Origin: an uncultured Tidjanibacter sp.
Lineage (GTDB): Bacteria; Bacteroidota; Bacteroidia; Bacteroidales; Rikenellaceae
DNA length: 9,552 nucleotides
Assembly (NCBI GenBank): GCA_934663885.1
Contig: CAKUKW010000062.1
Location: 1-9,552, forward strand
Direction: 5' to 3'
Positions 1-6,804 of the stretch are shown here, piece by piece. Position 1 is the stretch's first letter, and every line of letters begins with the position of its first letter. The position numbers were made by a program, and so were the translations under genes. The notes beneath the pieces were generated by a model, which was not told the origin of the DNA, searched no databases, and saw only the letters and a program-made list of their open reading frames with translations.

Positions 1-1350
1 CGGCCGGCCAGTCAGGGCTTTTTCGGTTTTGATGTGAAAGGAAACCTCATCAATCCAGCCGGGGGAAAGGATCAGCGTGCCGCGAGCCGTAAAGTCCATT
101 TCGGCGCACCGCAGAGCAGCGACTGTCGTTTCCTTGCGGCAGACGGGTGAAAAGGCTTCCAGCATACGTCCCGCCACCATTTCATAGATGGTACACTCGT
201 CGGCAGAGAGTTTGCCGGGCAGATTTTCCGTAGGGATAATGGCATGGTGGTCGGTAATCCTGCCATCGTCCACCGCGCGAGTATTCAGTTCCGCCGTGTT
301 CATGGCTGCGGCATACTGTGCGAAGCGGGGGTATGCTTTAAGATTGGTGATGAGGGCGGGGATTTCGGACAGGATGTCCGAGGAGATATAGCGTGACCCG
401 GTGCGGGGGTAGCTGATCAACTTCGATTCATAAAGCCCCTGTGCCATCGTCAGGGTCTTATCCGCCGAAAAGCCGTGGCGGCTGTTGGCCTCTTTCTGCA
501 ACGCCGTCAGGTCATATGGCAGTGGCGGCTGTTGGTTTACCTCCTTGCGTTCAACCTTTACGACCTCCACCGTCCCGGCATCCGTAACGGCGTCGAAAGC
601 GGCGTTCGCCATGTTCTTATCCCCGAATTTGGCGGTGGAAAGGGCGGAAAACATCGTCGCCTCTTTTGCCGTGTGGAGTTTAAGCTGGAAATAAGTCTGC
701 GGGGTGAACGCCCTGTTTTCCAGATAGCGGGAGCAGATAAGCGCCAGCGTGGGTGTCTGCACCCTGCCGAGCGACCATACGCCGTGCCCGGCGGCGGCAG
801 CCAGTGCACGGGAGGCGTTCACTCCGACCACGTAATCAGCCTTTGCCCTTGCATCGGCGGCTTGGTAGAGGTTATCGTACTCCTTAGAGGGACGTAGGTT
901 CGCCAGTCCCTCACGGATAGCCTTGTCGGTCAGGCTGCTTATCCACAGGCGGTCGCCCGGCTTGTCGCAATTCAGGTACGAGCAGATATACCGGTGGATT
1001 AATTCGCCCTCGCGACCGGCATCGCAGCAATTGATGACCCGGTCGCATTTTTTAAGCAGTTCCCCGATAACGTTCAGTTGCTTCATCACTCCGGGGTCGG
1101 GTTTGTATTCCTTGCCCTCCCTGACTTGGCGGGGTATCAGTTTGAATCTGGCGGGGAGTATGGGCAGGTCTTCCCGCCGGAACCCCGTGATTCCGTAATG
1201 CTCCGGCATGGCAAGCCCTATAAGGTGGCCGAAGGCCCACGTTACTGCGTATCCGTTACCCTCCAGATAGCCCTCTTTCTTTGTTGTCGCGCCCACGATG
1301 GCCGCTATCTCGCGTGCCACGCTGGGCTTTTCAGCTATACATAATTTCAT
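1..1350 (-). CDS. topB: DNA topoisomerase III (type IA), C-terminus outside the window
   Basis: Type IA topoisomerase of the TopB family: it cuts one DNA strand through a 5'-phosphotyrosine and passes another strand through the gap. The frame is open for 450 residues from the ATG at 1350 to the left edge; full-length family members have roughly 650-700. TOPRIM motifs are present: AEKPSVA (residues 6-12, with the conserved Glu7) and DAGREGE (110-116). The core has SLGRVQTPTL (193-202), the active-site LISYPRTGSRY with catalytic Tyr314, and TDHHAIIPT (367-375). All key catalytic residues in the visible part are intact. The start is the first ATG and lies 32 bases after the stop of the DUF4099/DUF3945 gene, so the two should be co-transcribed from the promoter at 3017-3047. 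In CTnDOT-type elements a topB gene sits in the excision/transfer region; a role in resolving DNA during excision or transfer is inferred. Whether the gene is intact beyond base 1 is unknown. Confidence 0.96.
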   Translation of the reverse strand, partial: MKLCIAEKPSVAREIAAIVGATTKKEGYLEGNGYAVTWAFGHLIGLAMPEHYGITGFRREDLPILPARFKLIPRQVREGKEYKPDPGVMKQLNVIGELLKKCDRVINCCDAGREGELIHRYICSYLNCDKPGDRLWISSLTDKAIREGLANLRPSKEYDNLYQAADARAKADYVVGVNASRALAAAAGHGVWSLGRVQTPTLALICSRYLENRAFTPQTYFQLKLHTAKEATMFSALSTAKFGDKNMANAAFDAVTDAGTVEVVKVERKEVNQQPPLPYDLTALQKEANSRHGFSADKTLTMAQGLYESKLISYPRTGSRYISSDILSEIPALITNLKAYPRFAQYAAAMNTAELNTRAVDDGRITDHHAIIPTENLPGKLSADECTIYEMVAGRMLEAFSPVCRKETTVAALRCAEMDFTARGTLILSPGWIDEVSFHIKTEKALTGRP

Positions 1351-1385
1351 GATGATTACTTTTTTAATGTGAATAATGATGATTA
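1349..1385. repeat. Short direct repeat in the DUF3945-topB junction
   Basis: The 10-mer ATGATGATTA occurs at 1349-1358 and again at 1376-1385. Read in gene direction (TAATCATCAT), the first copy overlaps the stop codon of the upstream gene and the second runs into the topB start codon. The 17 bases between are A/T-rich. It is probably a small local duplication that set the spacing between the two genes; no further function is evident. Confidence 0.5.
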
Positions 1386-2975
1386 TCCCACTTTGGGACG
1401 GCTGCTTTTCTGCCCGGCTTTTGGCGGTGATTGCCGTGCGGCGGGCGGACGCTGGCGTTGCTGCCGTTCGTCCTGCTTCTTCTGCTGGGCGCCGGTAGGC
1501 TGCTGCTGGCCGGGTTTAAGCGGCTCCTTTACCCCTTTGGTGGCTTCGACGGTTTTGCCTTTGGTATTGACAGCTTCCTGTGTGCGGCTCTCGGCAGTAG
1601 GTTTTACGTCCGTGGACTGCTTTTTAGAGTAGTCTGGATTCCATTTGAAGAAGTCGAACTTGCCTTTTTCCCAGTTCGGCTTCACCCAACGGCTGATAAG
1701 CTCCCCTTTGCCGTCCACCTGCATGTCTTTCATGTAACATGCCTTTACACCGGCCCTTTTGGAGGGGTCGTTGTGAGCTTCAAGCCAACTGTCATGCGCC
1801 CACTTCGGCACTTCCGCGCCATACATGGTCTTGGGGATGGAGGTGATTTCCCGGCGGGTTTCGCCCGTCACCGCCTTAACTTCTTTGCCCTCAGCTTTCT
1901 TTTCGGTCAGCTTCTCACGTCGGATTTGTTTATTCTCCTGGGCGTAGCGGTTGCGGTCTAAGCCATCGTAGGTAAAGTGGAAATTACGCTCTGCGGCATC
2001 CACCTGTATATAGGCGTCCCGCTTATATCCTGCACGGGTGGTGAACCCTTCGAGCAGCCCTTTCTTGCCACCGTAGACGTCCATTTCGCCGCCGGGAGAG
2101 AGTTCCGTCCCTTTGATTTTCGCCTGACGCTGAAACTCCGAAACCGGCAATACCTCCAGCGTGTTGGTCAACTGGTCGCGGGAAACGAAACAGGGCGTTT
2201 TCACGCCGGGGGTCAGTTCCAGGTCGATAACCCTCCCCGCGTGGCGGGTCTGCTCGATGTTCTTCTTCACATCGTCCGGCAGCGCCACCCCGTACAGCGG
2301 GGCGTCCAGATTGAGTTTCTCCTGCCGGTAGTGCGGAATCACTTTCAGCGAGCCGTCAGGCTGTTCTTCCAGCGAGGCGCGTCCTTTGAGGGGTACACGC
2401 ACGCCGGGAGAAACTTCGGGGTTCATTTCGATAAGTCCGGGGGATTTGTGCTGGTAAGACATGGCTTTCAGGTGCGGCTCCAAATCCTCCATGCGGATGC
2501 CTTTCTTTTCGAGGTCTTGGAGGTCGATTTTAGAGGTGTCGTAGGGTTGGAACGTCCGGGCGGTATCATCGCTGCCGTCCTGTTTTTGGGTGGTCGCTCC
2601 CGCTGTCTCCTGCTTCTGCCGGGCATCCTGCCGCTTTTGGAGTTCGGCTGCCGGGTCGATGCGGTACTTCTCCAACTCGTCCATGTCGGGGTTCTTCTTT
2701 TTGAAGATTTTTTTGTAGACATCTTCCCCCAGGATGAAAATCCCCTTGTAGGTCGGGTTATCGGCCTCCCGGATCATCTTCTTCAGAAAGGCTTCAATGA
2801 AAGAATCGTGGCTGTTTACGTCGAGCATATTCGCCAGATTCTGCGCTTTGGGGTCTCTGGCATCGGTCGTCTGCGCGTTACCGTCTTTATCGATACCGGT
2901 TACGGGCCGTAGCTGCCCCTCTTTGTCCTGAACGACCATAATATGTTTGGGGCCGTTCGATAATTTTTCGTCCAT
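1383..2975 (-). CDS. DUF4099/DUF3945-domain protein of conjugative elements
   Basis: A 530-residue soluble protein with no signal peptide or membrane segment. Residues 1-110 are a conserved-looking N-terminal part (HIMVVQDKEGQLRPV at 11-25). Residues about 145-225 resemble DUF4099 (IDLQDLEKKGIRMEDLE then a PGVRVPLKGRASL stretch), and about 226-335 resemble DUF3945 (YGVALPDDVKKNIEQ, GRVIDLEL, FVSRDQLTNTLEVLP, DAYIQVDAAERNFHF). The two regions share an internal pattern, PGV then about 20 residues then a hydrophobic strand ending in VIP or VLP, as if built from repeated beta-rich units. Residues about 450-530 are a charged, Gln/Lys/Pro-rich tail that should be disordered. DUF3945 proteins are widespread in Bacteroidales ICEs, often beside topB, but I know of no established biochemical function. 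It is first in an operon with topB, behind a promoter carrying the shared 42-base element. A DNA-associated role with TopB is inference. Confidence 0.88.
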   Translation of the reverse strand: MDEKLSNGPKHIMVVQDKEGQLRPVTGIDKDGNAQTTDARDPKAQNLANMLDVNSHDSFIEAFLKKMIREADNPTYKGIFILGEDVYKKIFKKKNPDMDELEKYRIDPAAELQKRQDARQKQETAGATTQKQDGSDDTARTFQPYDTSKIDLQDLEKKGIRMEDLEPHLKAMSYQHKSPGLIEMNPEVSPGVRVPLKGRASLEEQPDGSLKVIPHYRQEKLNLDAPLYGVALPDDVKKNIEQTRHAGRVIDLELTPGVKTPCFVSRDQLTNTLEVLPVSEFQRQAKIKGTELSPGGEMDVYGGKKGLLEGFTTRAGYKRDAYIQVDAAERNFHFTYDGLDRNRYAQENKQIRREKLTEKKAEGKEVKAVTGETRREITSIPKTMYGAEVPKWAHDSWLEAHNDPSKRAGVKACYMKDMQVDGKGELISRWVKPNWEKGKFDFFKWNPDYSKKQSTDVKPTAESRTQEAVNTKGKTVEATKGVKEPLKPGQQQPTGAQQKKQDERQQRQRPPAARQSPPKAGQKSSRPKVG

Positions 2976-3016
2976 ATTTTTACGAATTTTAGTTCACACC
3001 AATAGCGGTGCGGGGA

Positions 3017-3047
3017 CGAAATTAGGGGCAACCATCTGGCGGGCAAA
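3017..3047 (-). promoter_or_regulatory. Promoter of the DUF3945-topB operon
   Basis: Read on the minus strand, TTTG (3047-3044) is followed after 19 bases by TAATTTCG (3024-3017). This fits the Bacteroidetes -33/-7 promoter (TTTG and TAnnTTTG) with one mismatch in the -7 box. The expected transcript start, near 3013, leaves a leader of about 38 bases before the ATG at 2975. The 42-base phased element ends 38 bases before the -7 box. Confidence 0.65.
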
Positions 3048-3062
3048 GGGTTGTTGGGGCTA

Positions 3063-3104
3063 TGGCAGCTTGTGGCGTCCAAGTGGCAGTAAGTGGCGTC
3101 GAAG
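3063..3104 (-). promoter_or_regulatory. Phased 42-base regulatory element, copy A (upstream of DUF3945-topB)
   Basis: Two tandem 21-base units; on the plus strand each begins TGGCAG and has GTGGCG ten bases later. In gene direction the GCCA cores recur at 10, 11 and 10 bases. Copy A matches copy B (6712-6753) at 36 of 42 positions and copy C (8750-8791) at 36 of 42. Exactly 38 bases separate it from the -7 box of the operon promoter, placing it at about -50 to -90, a usual site for an activator. The regulator is not identified. Confidence 0.8.
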
Positions 3105-3138
3105 CCGTTTCCGCTCCGGGAGAAAACCGTACCCGTTC

Positions 3139-3170
3139 ATTGCCCCATAAGGGGAAAATCCATATCTTTG
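3139..3170 (+). promoter_or_regulatory. Promoter of the first accessory gene, with an inverted repeat in its spacer
   Basis: TATCTTTG at 3163-3170 is a perfect match to the Bacteroidetes -7 box TAnnTTTG. ATTG at 3139-3142, 20 bases upstream, is a plausible -33 box. Transcription should start near 3177, about 22 bases before the ATG at 3199. Between the boxes lies CCCCATAAGGGG (3143-3154), a small inverted repeat placed where a repressor could block polymerase; that role is inferred. Confidence 0.65.
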
Positions 3171-3198
3171 AAACTGATAAGAATAAAGGAAAAGGAAT

Positions 3199-3591
3199 AT
3201 GACAGAAGTGTTTTTTGATATCGACCATTTATCGTCCGGGCAGTTGCGGGAACTGTTCGCCGACTACCGCCCGCAGGGTTGGGTGGATTTCGAGTATGAA
3301 CGGCTGATGCCCGAAGGCGTCCGCCCGCCGGAGCTTACCGACGCGGTGATAGCGGCGAACATAGATGCGGGTAATCCGCACAACTATTGCGTATTGATGC
3401 AGGATTGCGAAGATGAGCCGGACGGTATTATGATTGGGTTCGGGCTGAGGGACTACCCGGATTTCAATGCCTACCTGCACCTCGGCGTAAACCTGCTGAC
3501 GGAAATAACCGAAAAATACGGTCTTCATGTCAGCCGGAAACCGTTACAGGTTCCGCCTCCGCCCGGACTGGAAGATCAGAGCGCGAACTGA
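3199..3591 (+). CDS. Hypothetical protein, first gene of the accessory cassette
   Basis: A 130-residue acidic soluble protein that I do not recognise. It has no signal peptide, membrane segment or cysteine motif. Visible traits are an N-terminal FFDIDHLSSGQLRELFADYRP stretch that looks helical, a glycine- and acid-rich centre (DCEDEPDGIMIGFGLRDYPD), and a Pro-rich C-terminus (VPPPPG). The ATG at 3199 follows AAGGAA within a purine-rich stretch and a perfect -7 box at 3163-3170, which supports this start. It is transcribed away from the DUF3945-topB operon; the next gene, 125 bases downstream, has its own -7 box. Location inside the ICE between two core operons marks it as cargo. A regulatory or anti-defence role would be guesswork. 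Confidence 0.75.
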   Translation: MTEVFFDIDHLSSGQLRELFADYRPQGWVDFEYERLMPEGVRPPELTDAVIAANIDAGNPHNYCVLMQDCEDEPDGIMIGFGLRDYPDFNAYLHLGVNLLTEITEKYGLHVSRKPLQVPPPPGLEDQSAN

Positions 3592-3663
3592 CGGGTCGAA
3601 GAAGAAACCGGATGCCCCGGTCGAAATAAAGGGATATAAGCCTGCCGGATACCGGAAAATGGC

Positions 3664-3671
3664 TATATTTG
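3664..3671 (+). promoter_or_regulatory. Promoter -7 box of the zinc-finger membrane protein gene
   Basis: TATATTTG is a perfect TAnnTTTG box. The sequence 19 bases upstream (CCTG, 3641-3644) is a poor -33 box. The expected start near 3678 leaves a leader of about 39 A/T-rich bases before the ATG at 3717. It suggests that the second and third cassette genes are transcribed separately from the first. Confidence 0.55.
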
Positions 3672-3716
3672 CATCCAATAAATTGATTTCAAATCAGATA
3701 CAAAATAGAATAACAG

Positions 3717-4193
3717 ATGAATTGCCATAAACATACGACCCAGCCTGCCGTGGCGCAATGCCTGGATTGCGGCAAAGGGTTATGCAGCCAGTGTGCGTCC
3801 GCCTATTCGATACCGGTCTGTGTGCCGTGTAATAAAAGCCGCATCGGCGGGGAGCGGGTCGGAATAATCAAGGAAATGCTGCTGACGTTCGGTTTGGGTG
3901 CGCTGCTTGCTTATTTCTTTTATCAGTGGACAAACGGAGGGCATTCTTATCCGCTCCTGTATAATATCGTATCTTTTGTAATGCCTTTTTATATTTTCTC
4001 CGGAATAGTTCCCGGCTGGCAGACATTGACGAGGATAACCCCGGCCGTTTTCCTGTTCCTGCCGATAATCGGCTGGGTGCTGTACCTTATTGTGAAACTG
4101 GCATTGTCATTGGTCATCGGTCTGGTTATGCTGCCCGTGCGGACTGTGAGGAATATCGCGCGGCTGATTGCGCTGCAAAAAATAAGGGTCTGA
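3717..4193 (+). CDS. B-box-type zinc-finger membrane protein
   Basis: A 158-residue protein with a small metal-binding head and a membrane body. Residues 3-38 carry Cys3, His4, His6, Cys15, Cys18, Cys23, Cys26, Cys35 and Cys38, with CLDCGKGLCSQC in the middle. This spacing is that of bacterial B-box-like zinc-finger proteins and could bind two zinc ions. Residues about 54-71, 82-100 and 108-141 are strongly hydrophobic and should form three or four membrane helices, ending in a basic tail (RTVRNIARLIALQKIRV). There is no cleavable signal peptide, so the zinc head is probably cytoplasmic. The start follows a perfect -7 box at 3664-3671. The YjbR-family gene begins 40 bases downstream on the same strand and is probably co-transcribed. 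The family is known by domain content only; its function is not established, and a part in membrane sensing or host interaction is inference. Confidence 0.82.
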   Translation: MNCHKHTTQPAVAQCLDCGKGLCSQCASAYSIPVCVPCNKSRIGGERVGIIKEMLLTFGLGALLAYFFYQWTNGGHSYPLLYNIVSFVMPFYIFSGIVPGWQTLTRITPAVFLFLPIIGWVLYLIVKLALSLVIGLVMLPVRTVRNIARLIALQKIRV

Positions 4194-4233
4194 AAGAAAA
4201 GTGTTAAGCCACCGCGTTTGCTGACGGAACAGA

Positions 4234-4599
4234 ATGAATGTCGAGCAGTTCAGGGAATATTGCCTGTCGCTGGAGGGCGTCAGCGAAAAGATGCCGTTCT
4301 CGGGCGGGTCGGACAGATACAGCCGGGACGTTCTCTGCTTTTATGTGTCGGACAAATGGTTCTGTTTTGTAAATATAGCCGATTTCGATTTCTGCTGCCT
4401 CAAATGCGACCCGGAAAAATCGGGGGAGTTGCAGGCCGCGTATATGGGTATCAAACCGGGATGGCACATGAACAAGAAACACTGGATCAGCGTCTGGTTC
4501 AACCGGGATGTGCCGGACGGCAAAATACGGGAACTGGTGCGCGGGTCTTATGAACTCGTCATCGGGAAGCTGACGAAAAAAGAACGGGAGATGCTGTAA
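4234..4599 (+). CDS. MmcQ/YjbR family protein
   Basis: A 121-residue protein of the MmcQ/YjbR (DUF419) family, whose members have a small fold resembling double-wing DNA-binding domains. The family pattern is clear: an N-terminal helix EQFREYCLSLEGVSEKMPF (residues 4-22), strands VLCFYVSDKWFCFVNI (33-48) and FDFCCLKCDPEKSGEL (51-66), the GIKPGWHMNKKHWISVWF segment (72-89), and a closing helix REMVRG-like to LTKKERE (99-119). Length is typical. Cys44, Cys54, Cys55 and Cys58 are more cysteines than usual for the family. The gene lies 40 bases after the zinc-finger gene, converges on mobC, and its 3' end forms one arm of a shared terminator. DNA binding is expected from the fold, but no defined cellular role is established; homologues are frequent in chromosomes, so this is best seen as ICE cargo. 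Confidence 0.88.
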   Translation: MNVEQFREYCLSLEGVSEKMPFSGGSDRYSRDVLCFYVSDKWFCFVNIADFDFCCLKCDPEKSGELQAAYMGIKPGWHMNKKHWISVWFNRDVPDGKIRELVRGSYELVIGKLTKKEREML

Positions 4600-4618
4600 T
4601 GTGAGCGCCTCCCGTTCT
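4576..4618. terminator. Two-way terminator between the YjbR gene and mobC
   Basis: A perfect 10-base inverted repeat, AGAACGGGAG (4581-4590) and CTCCCGTTCT (4609-4618), surrounds an 18-base loop. Read on the minus strand, the hairpin is followed by six T (opposite A4576-4581), a good intrinsic terminator for mobC. Read on the plus strand, the tail CTTTATCC is weaker. The left arm lies inside the last codons of the YjbR-family gene, so the structure serves both convergent genes within very little space. Confidence 0.75.
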
Positions 4619-4620
4619 CT

Positions 4621-6639
4621 TTATCCCTGTTGCGGTTGTTCCGGCAGCAGCTTACACAGCACCGGGTCTTTTCGCAGCCGTTCCAGTTCGTCATCCACTA
4701 TCCGGCGGGTTTCGGCCTTGATGCGGTCGTAATTCTCCTGAATCATCTCTTTCATCCTGTCCACGCCGTCCTCGTCCACAAAGTTGGTAATAACGGGTAT
4801 CTTTTGGTAGGCTTTCGTTTCGGCGGCTACTTTAGCGTTATCTACCACAATTTCCGCATGGAATATTTTCTGTTCGATGCGTTCGTCGAAATTGTCGGCG
4901 ACCGCTCCAACGAACATACCCTGTGTGAGCGTACTGATTTTGCTGGCAGGTATCAGACTGTCGAGTTGGGTCGATATGGAGGTGGATTTGTCGTTGCGGT
5001 TAATGGTCAATGATTGCCGTTTCTGTAACACTTTACCGAACCGCTCCGAAAGGTTTTTGGCAGTATCGCCGACCACCTGTCCGGAGAAGATGTTGCCCAC
5101 AGTATTCATCACAACAGCCGCTTCTTTATCTCCATAGTCGCGTTTTAGCTGCGAAAAGTCCTGAAAACCGAGCAACACAGCCACCTTATTGCTTCGGGCA
5201 GTAGCTATCAGGTTGTCCAACCCTTTGAAGTAGATAGTCGGTAACTCGTCGATGATAACCGAAGATTTGAGTTGCCCTTTCTTGTTGATCAACTTCACGA
5301 TACGGCTGTTATACAGTCCCAGCGCCGCGCCGTAAATATTCTGGCGGTCGGGGTTGTTGCCGACTACCAGCACCTTCGGATCGTCGGGATTGTTTATATC
5401 CAGCGTGAACTCATCGCCCGACATCACCCAATACAGTTGCGGAGAAATCATGCGGGAAAGCGGAATTTTGGCGCTTGCTATCTGGCCTTGCAACTGATCT
5501 TGCGCACCTGACATCCATGCGTCCATGAAAGGCGACAGGTAGTTTTCCAATTCCGGTTTGGAGGTCAGTATTGGGAATATATCTTCATACCGCTTATTCA
5601 GAAACTCTATCGCATGAGGAAAGGTGCAATACTTTCCATCCTCGTAAATCCGCAAATACCAGATAATGGCGGCAAACAGAATAATCGGGGATTCCACGAA
5701 AAAATCGCCTTGCTTTTGCACCCACGTCCGGTTCAAATTAAGCATTATGGTATAGGCGGATTCATAGGCATCCGATATATCGGTCATAAACGAGGGATTG
5801 ATGGGATTGCACCGGTGCGACCGCGACGGGTCATCGAAATTGATGACGTAGAACGTCGGCACTTTCTTGTAACCTCCCTGATTATTAAGCAAATGATTGT
5901 AGGCAATCGTGGACAGGTCGGGAAACTTGAAATCATAGCAGTACATCGAAAAGCCCTTTTCAATTTGCTGTTTAATGAATTGATTTACTACGGCGTATGA
6001 CTTGCCCGAACCCGGAGTACCGAGAACTATCGCCGCACGGAATGGGTTTACCACGTTTATCCAGCCGTTGTTCCATTTCTTTTGATAATAGAACTTTGTC
6101 GGCAGGTTGACCGAATATTCGTTTGTGAGCAGGCGGGTTTCCTGGGCAAAGCTCTCGTTCTCCACGTTGAAAACGTCATCCATCAGGTTGTTTTTCAAAA
6201 GACGCGACATCCATACCCCGCCCATCAAAAGACAGATATAACCGACACTCATCGTAAGAATATAAAATCCGGTGTTGGCTTCTAACGGCAGCGGCAGATA
6301 GAGTAGCCACCAATTAAAAAAGAACAAAACCGTTCCGGCGGAGAGGGAAACGATGATTTTGTTCCAAGTGATCTTTTCCTCTTTCACTCCTTTCGTGCCG
6401 AGGCAGGAGAGAGCCAGAAATACAACGGCAAAGAGTTTCGTCCACAATATATTATGGAATAACCCCGCCGTCCGGTCGAAGTTCAGGAGTATCTTATCAA
6501 TCACAACTATGTTGATACCCCACGCCACTATCTGCCCATAGCAGAACCAATAGATATTGATTACCACAAATAAAATACTGAGGGCACGCATAAAGTCCAT
6601 GACTTTGGCCAAGCCCCTCAAATCGTCTTCCTGTTGCAT
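4621..6639 (-). CDS. mobC: Type IV coupling protein, VirD4/TraG-like ATPase
   Basis: A 672-residue membrane ATPase that should link the MobA/MobB-DNA complex to the transfer channel, the known role of T4CPs. The N-terminal third has several membrane helices (around residues 20-42, 65-82, 95-115 and 125-145). The P-loop is GTPGSGKS (207-214), followed by the typical YCYDFKFPDLS segment; Walker B is SSVIIDELPT (459-468), followed by GFQDFSQL (491-498). The C-terminus is acidic and helical. The open frame extends 45 codons further upstream to 6774, but that stretch crosses the promoter and the 42-base element, and MQQEDDLRGLAKVMDF is the usual beginning of MobC in these elements, so I place the start at 6639. 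It has its own promoter, separated from mobAB by a terminator, and ends two bases beyond the two-way terminator. Intact, with no missing motif. Confidence 0.93.
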   Translation of the reverse strand: MQQEDDLRGLAKVMDFMRALSILFVVINIYWFCYGQIVAWGINIVVIDKILLNFDRTAGLFHNILWTKLFAVVFLALSCLGTKGVKEEKITWNKIIVSLSAGTVLFFFNWWLLYLPLPLEANTGFYILTMSVGYICLLMGGVWMSRLLKNNLMDDVFNVENESFAQETRLLTNEYSVNLPTKFYYQKKWNNGWINVVNPFRAAIVLGTPGSGKSYAVVNQFIKQQIEKGFSMYCYDFKFPDLSTIAYNHLLNNQGGYKKVPTFYVINFDDPSRSHRCNPINPSFMTDISDAYESAYTIMLNLNRTWVQKQGDFFVESPIILFAAIIWYLRIYEDGKYCTFPHAIEFLNKRYEDIFPILTSKPELENYLSPFMDAWMSGAQDQLQGQIASAKIPLSRMISPQLYWVMSGDEFTLDINNPDDPKVLVVGNNPDRQNIYGAALGLYNSRIVKLINKKGQLKSSVIIDELPTIYFKGLDNLIATARSNKVAVLLGFQDFSQLKRDYGDKEAAVVMNTVGNIFSGQVVGDTAKNLSERFGKVLQKRQSLTINRNDKSTSISTQLDSLIPASKISTLTQGMFVGAVADNFDERIEQKIFHAEIVVDNAKVAAETKAYQKIPVITNFVDEDGVDRMKEMIQENYDRIKAETRRIVDDELERLRKDPVLCKLLPEQPQQG

Positions 6640-6665
6640 AATTATCGCTATTAAAGTTTGAGCAG

Positions 6666-6673
6666 CGAAATTA
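6666..6673 (-). promoter_or_regulatory. Promoter -7 box of mobC
   Basis: TAATTTCG on the minus strand is identical to the -7 box of the DUF3945-topB promoter. No TTTG stands at the -33 position (ATCA is there), which would fit a promoter that needs an activator. The predicted start near 6662 leaves a leader of about 22 bases before the ATG at 6639. The box lies exactly 38 bases from the 42-base element. Confidence 0.6.
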
Positions 6674-6711
6674 TGCAGGGGAAACGGGTAATTGATTGGT
6701 TTCCAATTTTG

Positions 6712-6753
6712 TGGCAGCTTGTGGCGCTGAAATGGCAGTAAGTGGCGTTGAAA
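6712..6753 (-). promoter_or_regulatory. Phased 42-base regulatory element, copy B (upstream of mobC)
   Basis: Two 21-base units beginning TGGCAG at 6712 and 6733 on the plus strand, each with GTGGCG ten bases in. It has the same orientation relative to mobC as copy A has to the DUF3945 gene. Differences from copy A are mostly in the TCGA segments between cores; every GCCA core is conserved. Spacing to the mobC -7 box is 38 bases. It lies downstream of the mobAB terminator, so it should act on mobC only. Confidence 0.8.
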
Positions 6754-6771
6754 CCCTCCCGGAGAGTGGGG

Positions 6772-6804
6772 CAAAAAAAATACCCGTACTTATCATCCGG
6801 GTAT
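6772..6804 (-). terminator. Intrinsic terminator of mobAB
   Basis: On the minus strand ATACCCG (6804-6798) pairs perfectly with CGGGTAT (6786-6780) across an 11-base loop, and a run of eight T follows (opposite A6773-6780). This is a textbook intrinsic terminator, about 40 bases after the mobB stop. It separates mobAB transcripts from mobC and explains why mobC has a promoter of its own. Confidence 0.8.

Noticed and set aside
110..116. Residues 110-116 of TopB read DAGREGE and not the classical DxDREGE of TOPRIM
   Set aside because: DAGREGE is common in TopB-type topoisomerases, so it is not a sign of inactivation. (The numbers here are residues; the bases are about 1003-1023.)
513..530. TATGGCAGTGGCGG in topB as a fourth copy of the element
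   Set aside because: Only one TGGCAG-TGGCG pair, with wrong spacing, inside conserved codons (QQPPLPYD); there is no tandem unit and no promoter.
475..897. 140-codon plus-strand frame inside topB
   Set aside because: Antisense to the conserved TopB core, with no recognisable protein features.
1431..2912. Long plus-strand open frames (1431-1961 and 1977-2912) opposite the DUF3945 gene
   Set aside because: They are mirror frames of a GC-rich coding region, have no family resemblance, and lie fully inside a well-supported minus-strand gene.
4218..4553. Overlapping plus-strand frame across the YjbR-family gene
   Set aside because: It is a different frame of the same DNA; the frame at 4234 has the complete family pattern.
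6640..6774. 45-codon N-terminal extension of mobC (open frame from 6774)
   Set aside because: It crosses the 42-base element and the mobC -7 box, its translation is low-quality (repeated QRH segments), and the family begins at MQQEDDLRG, position 6639.
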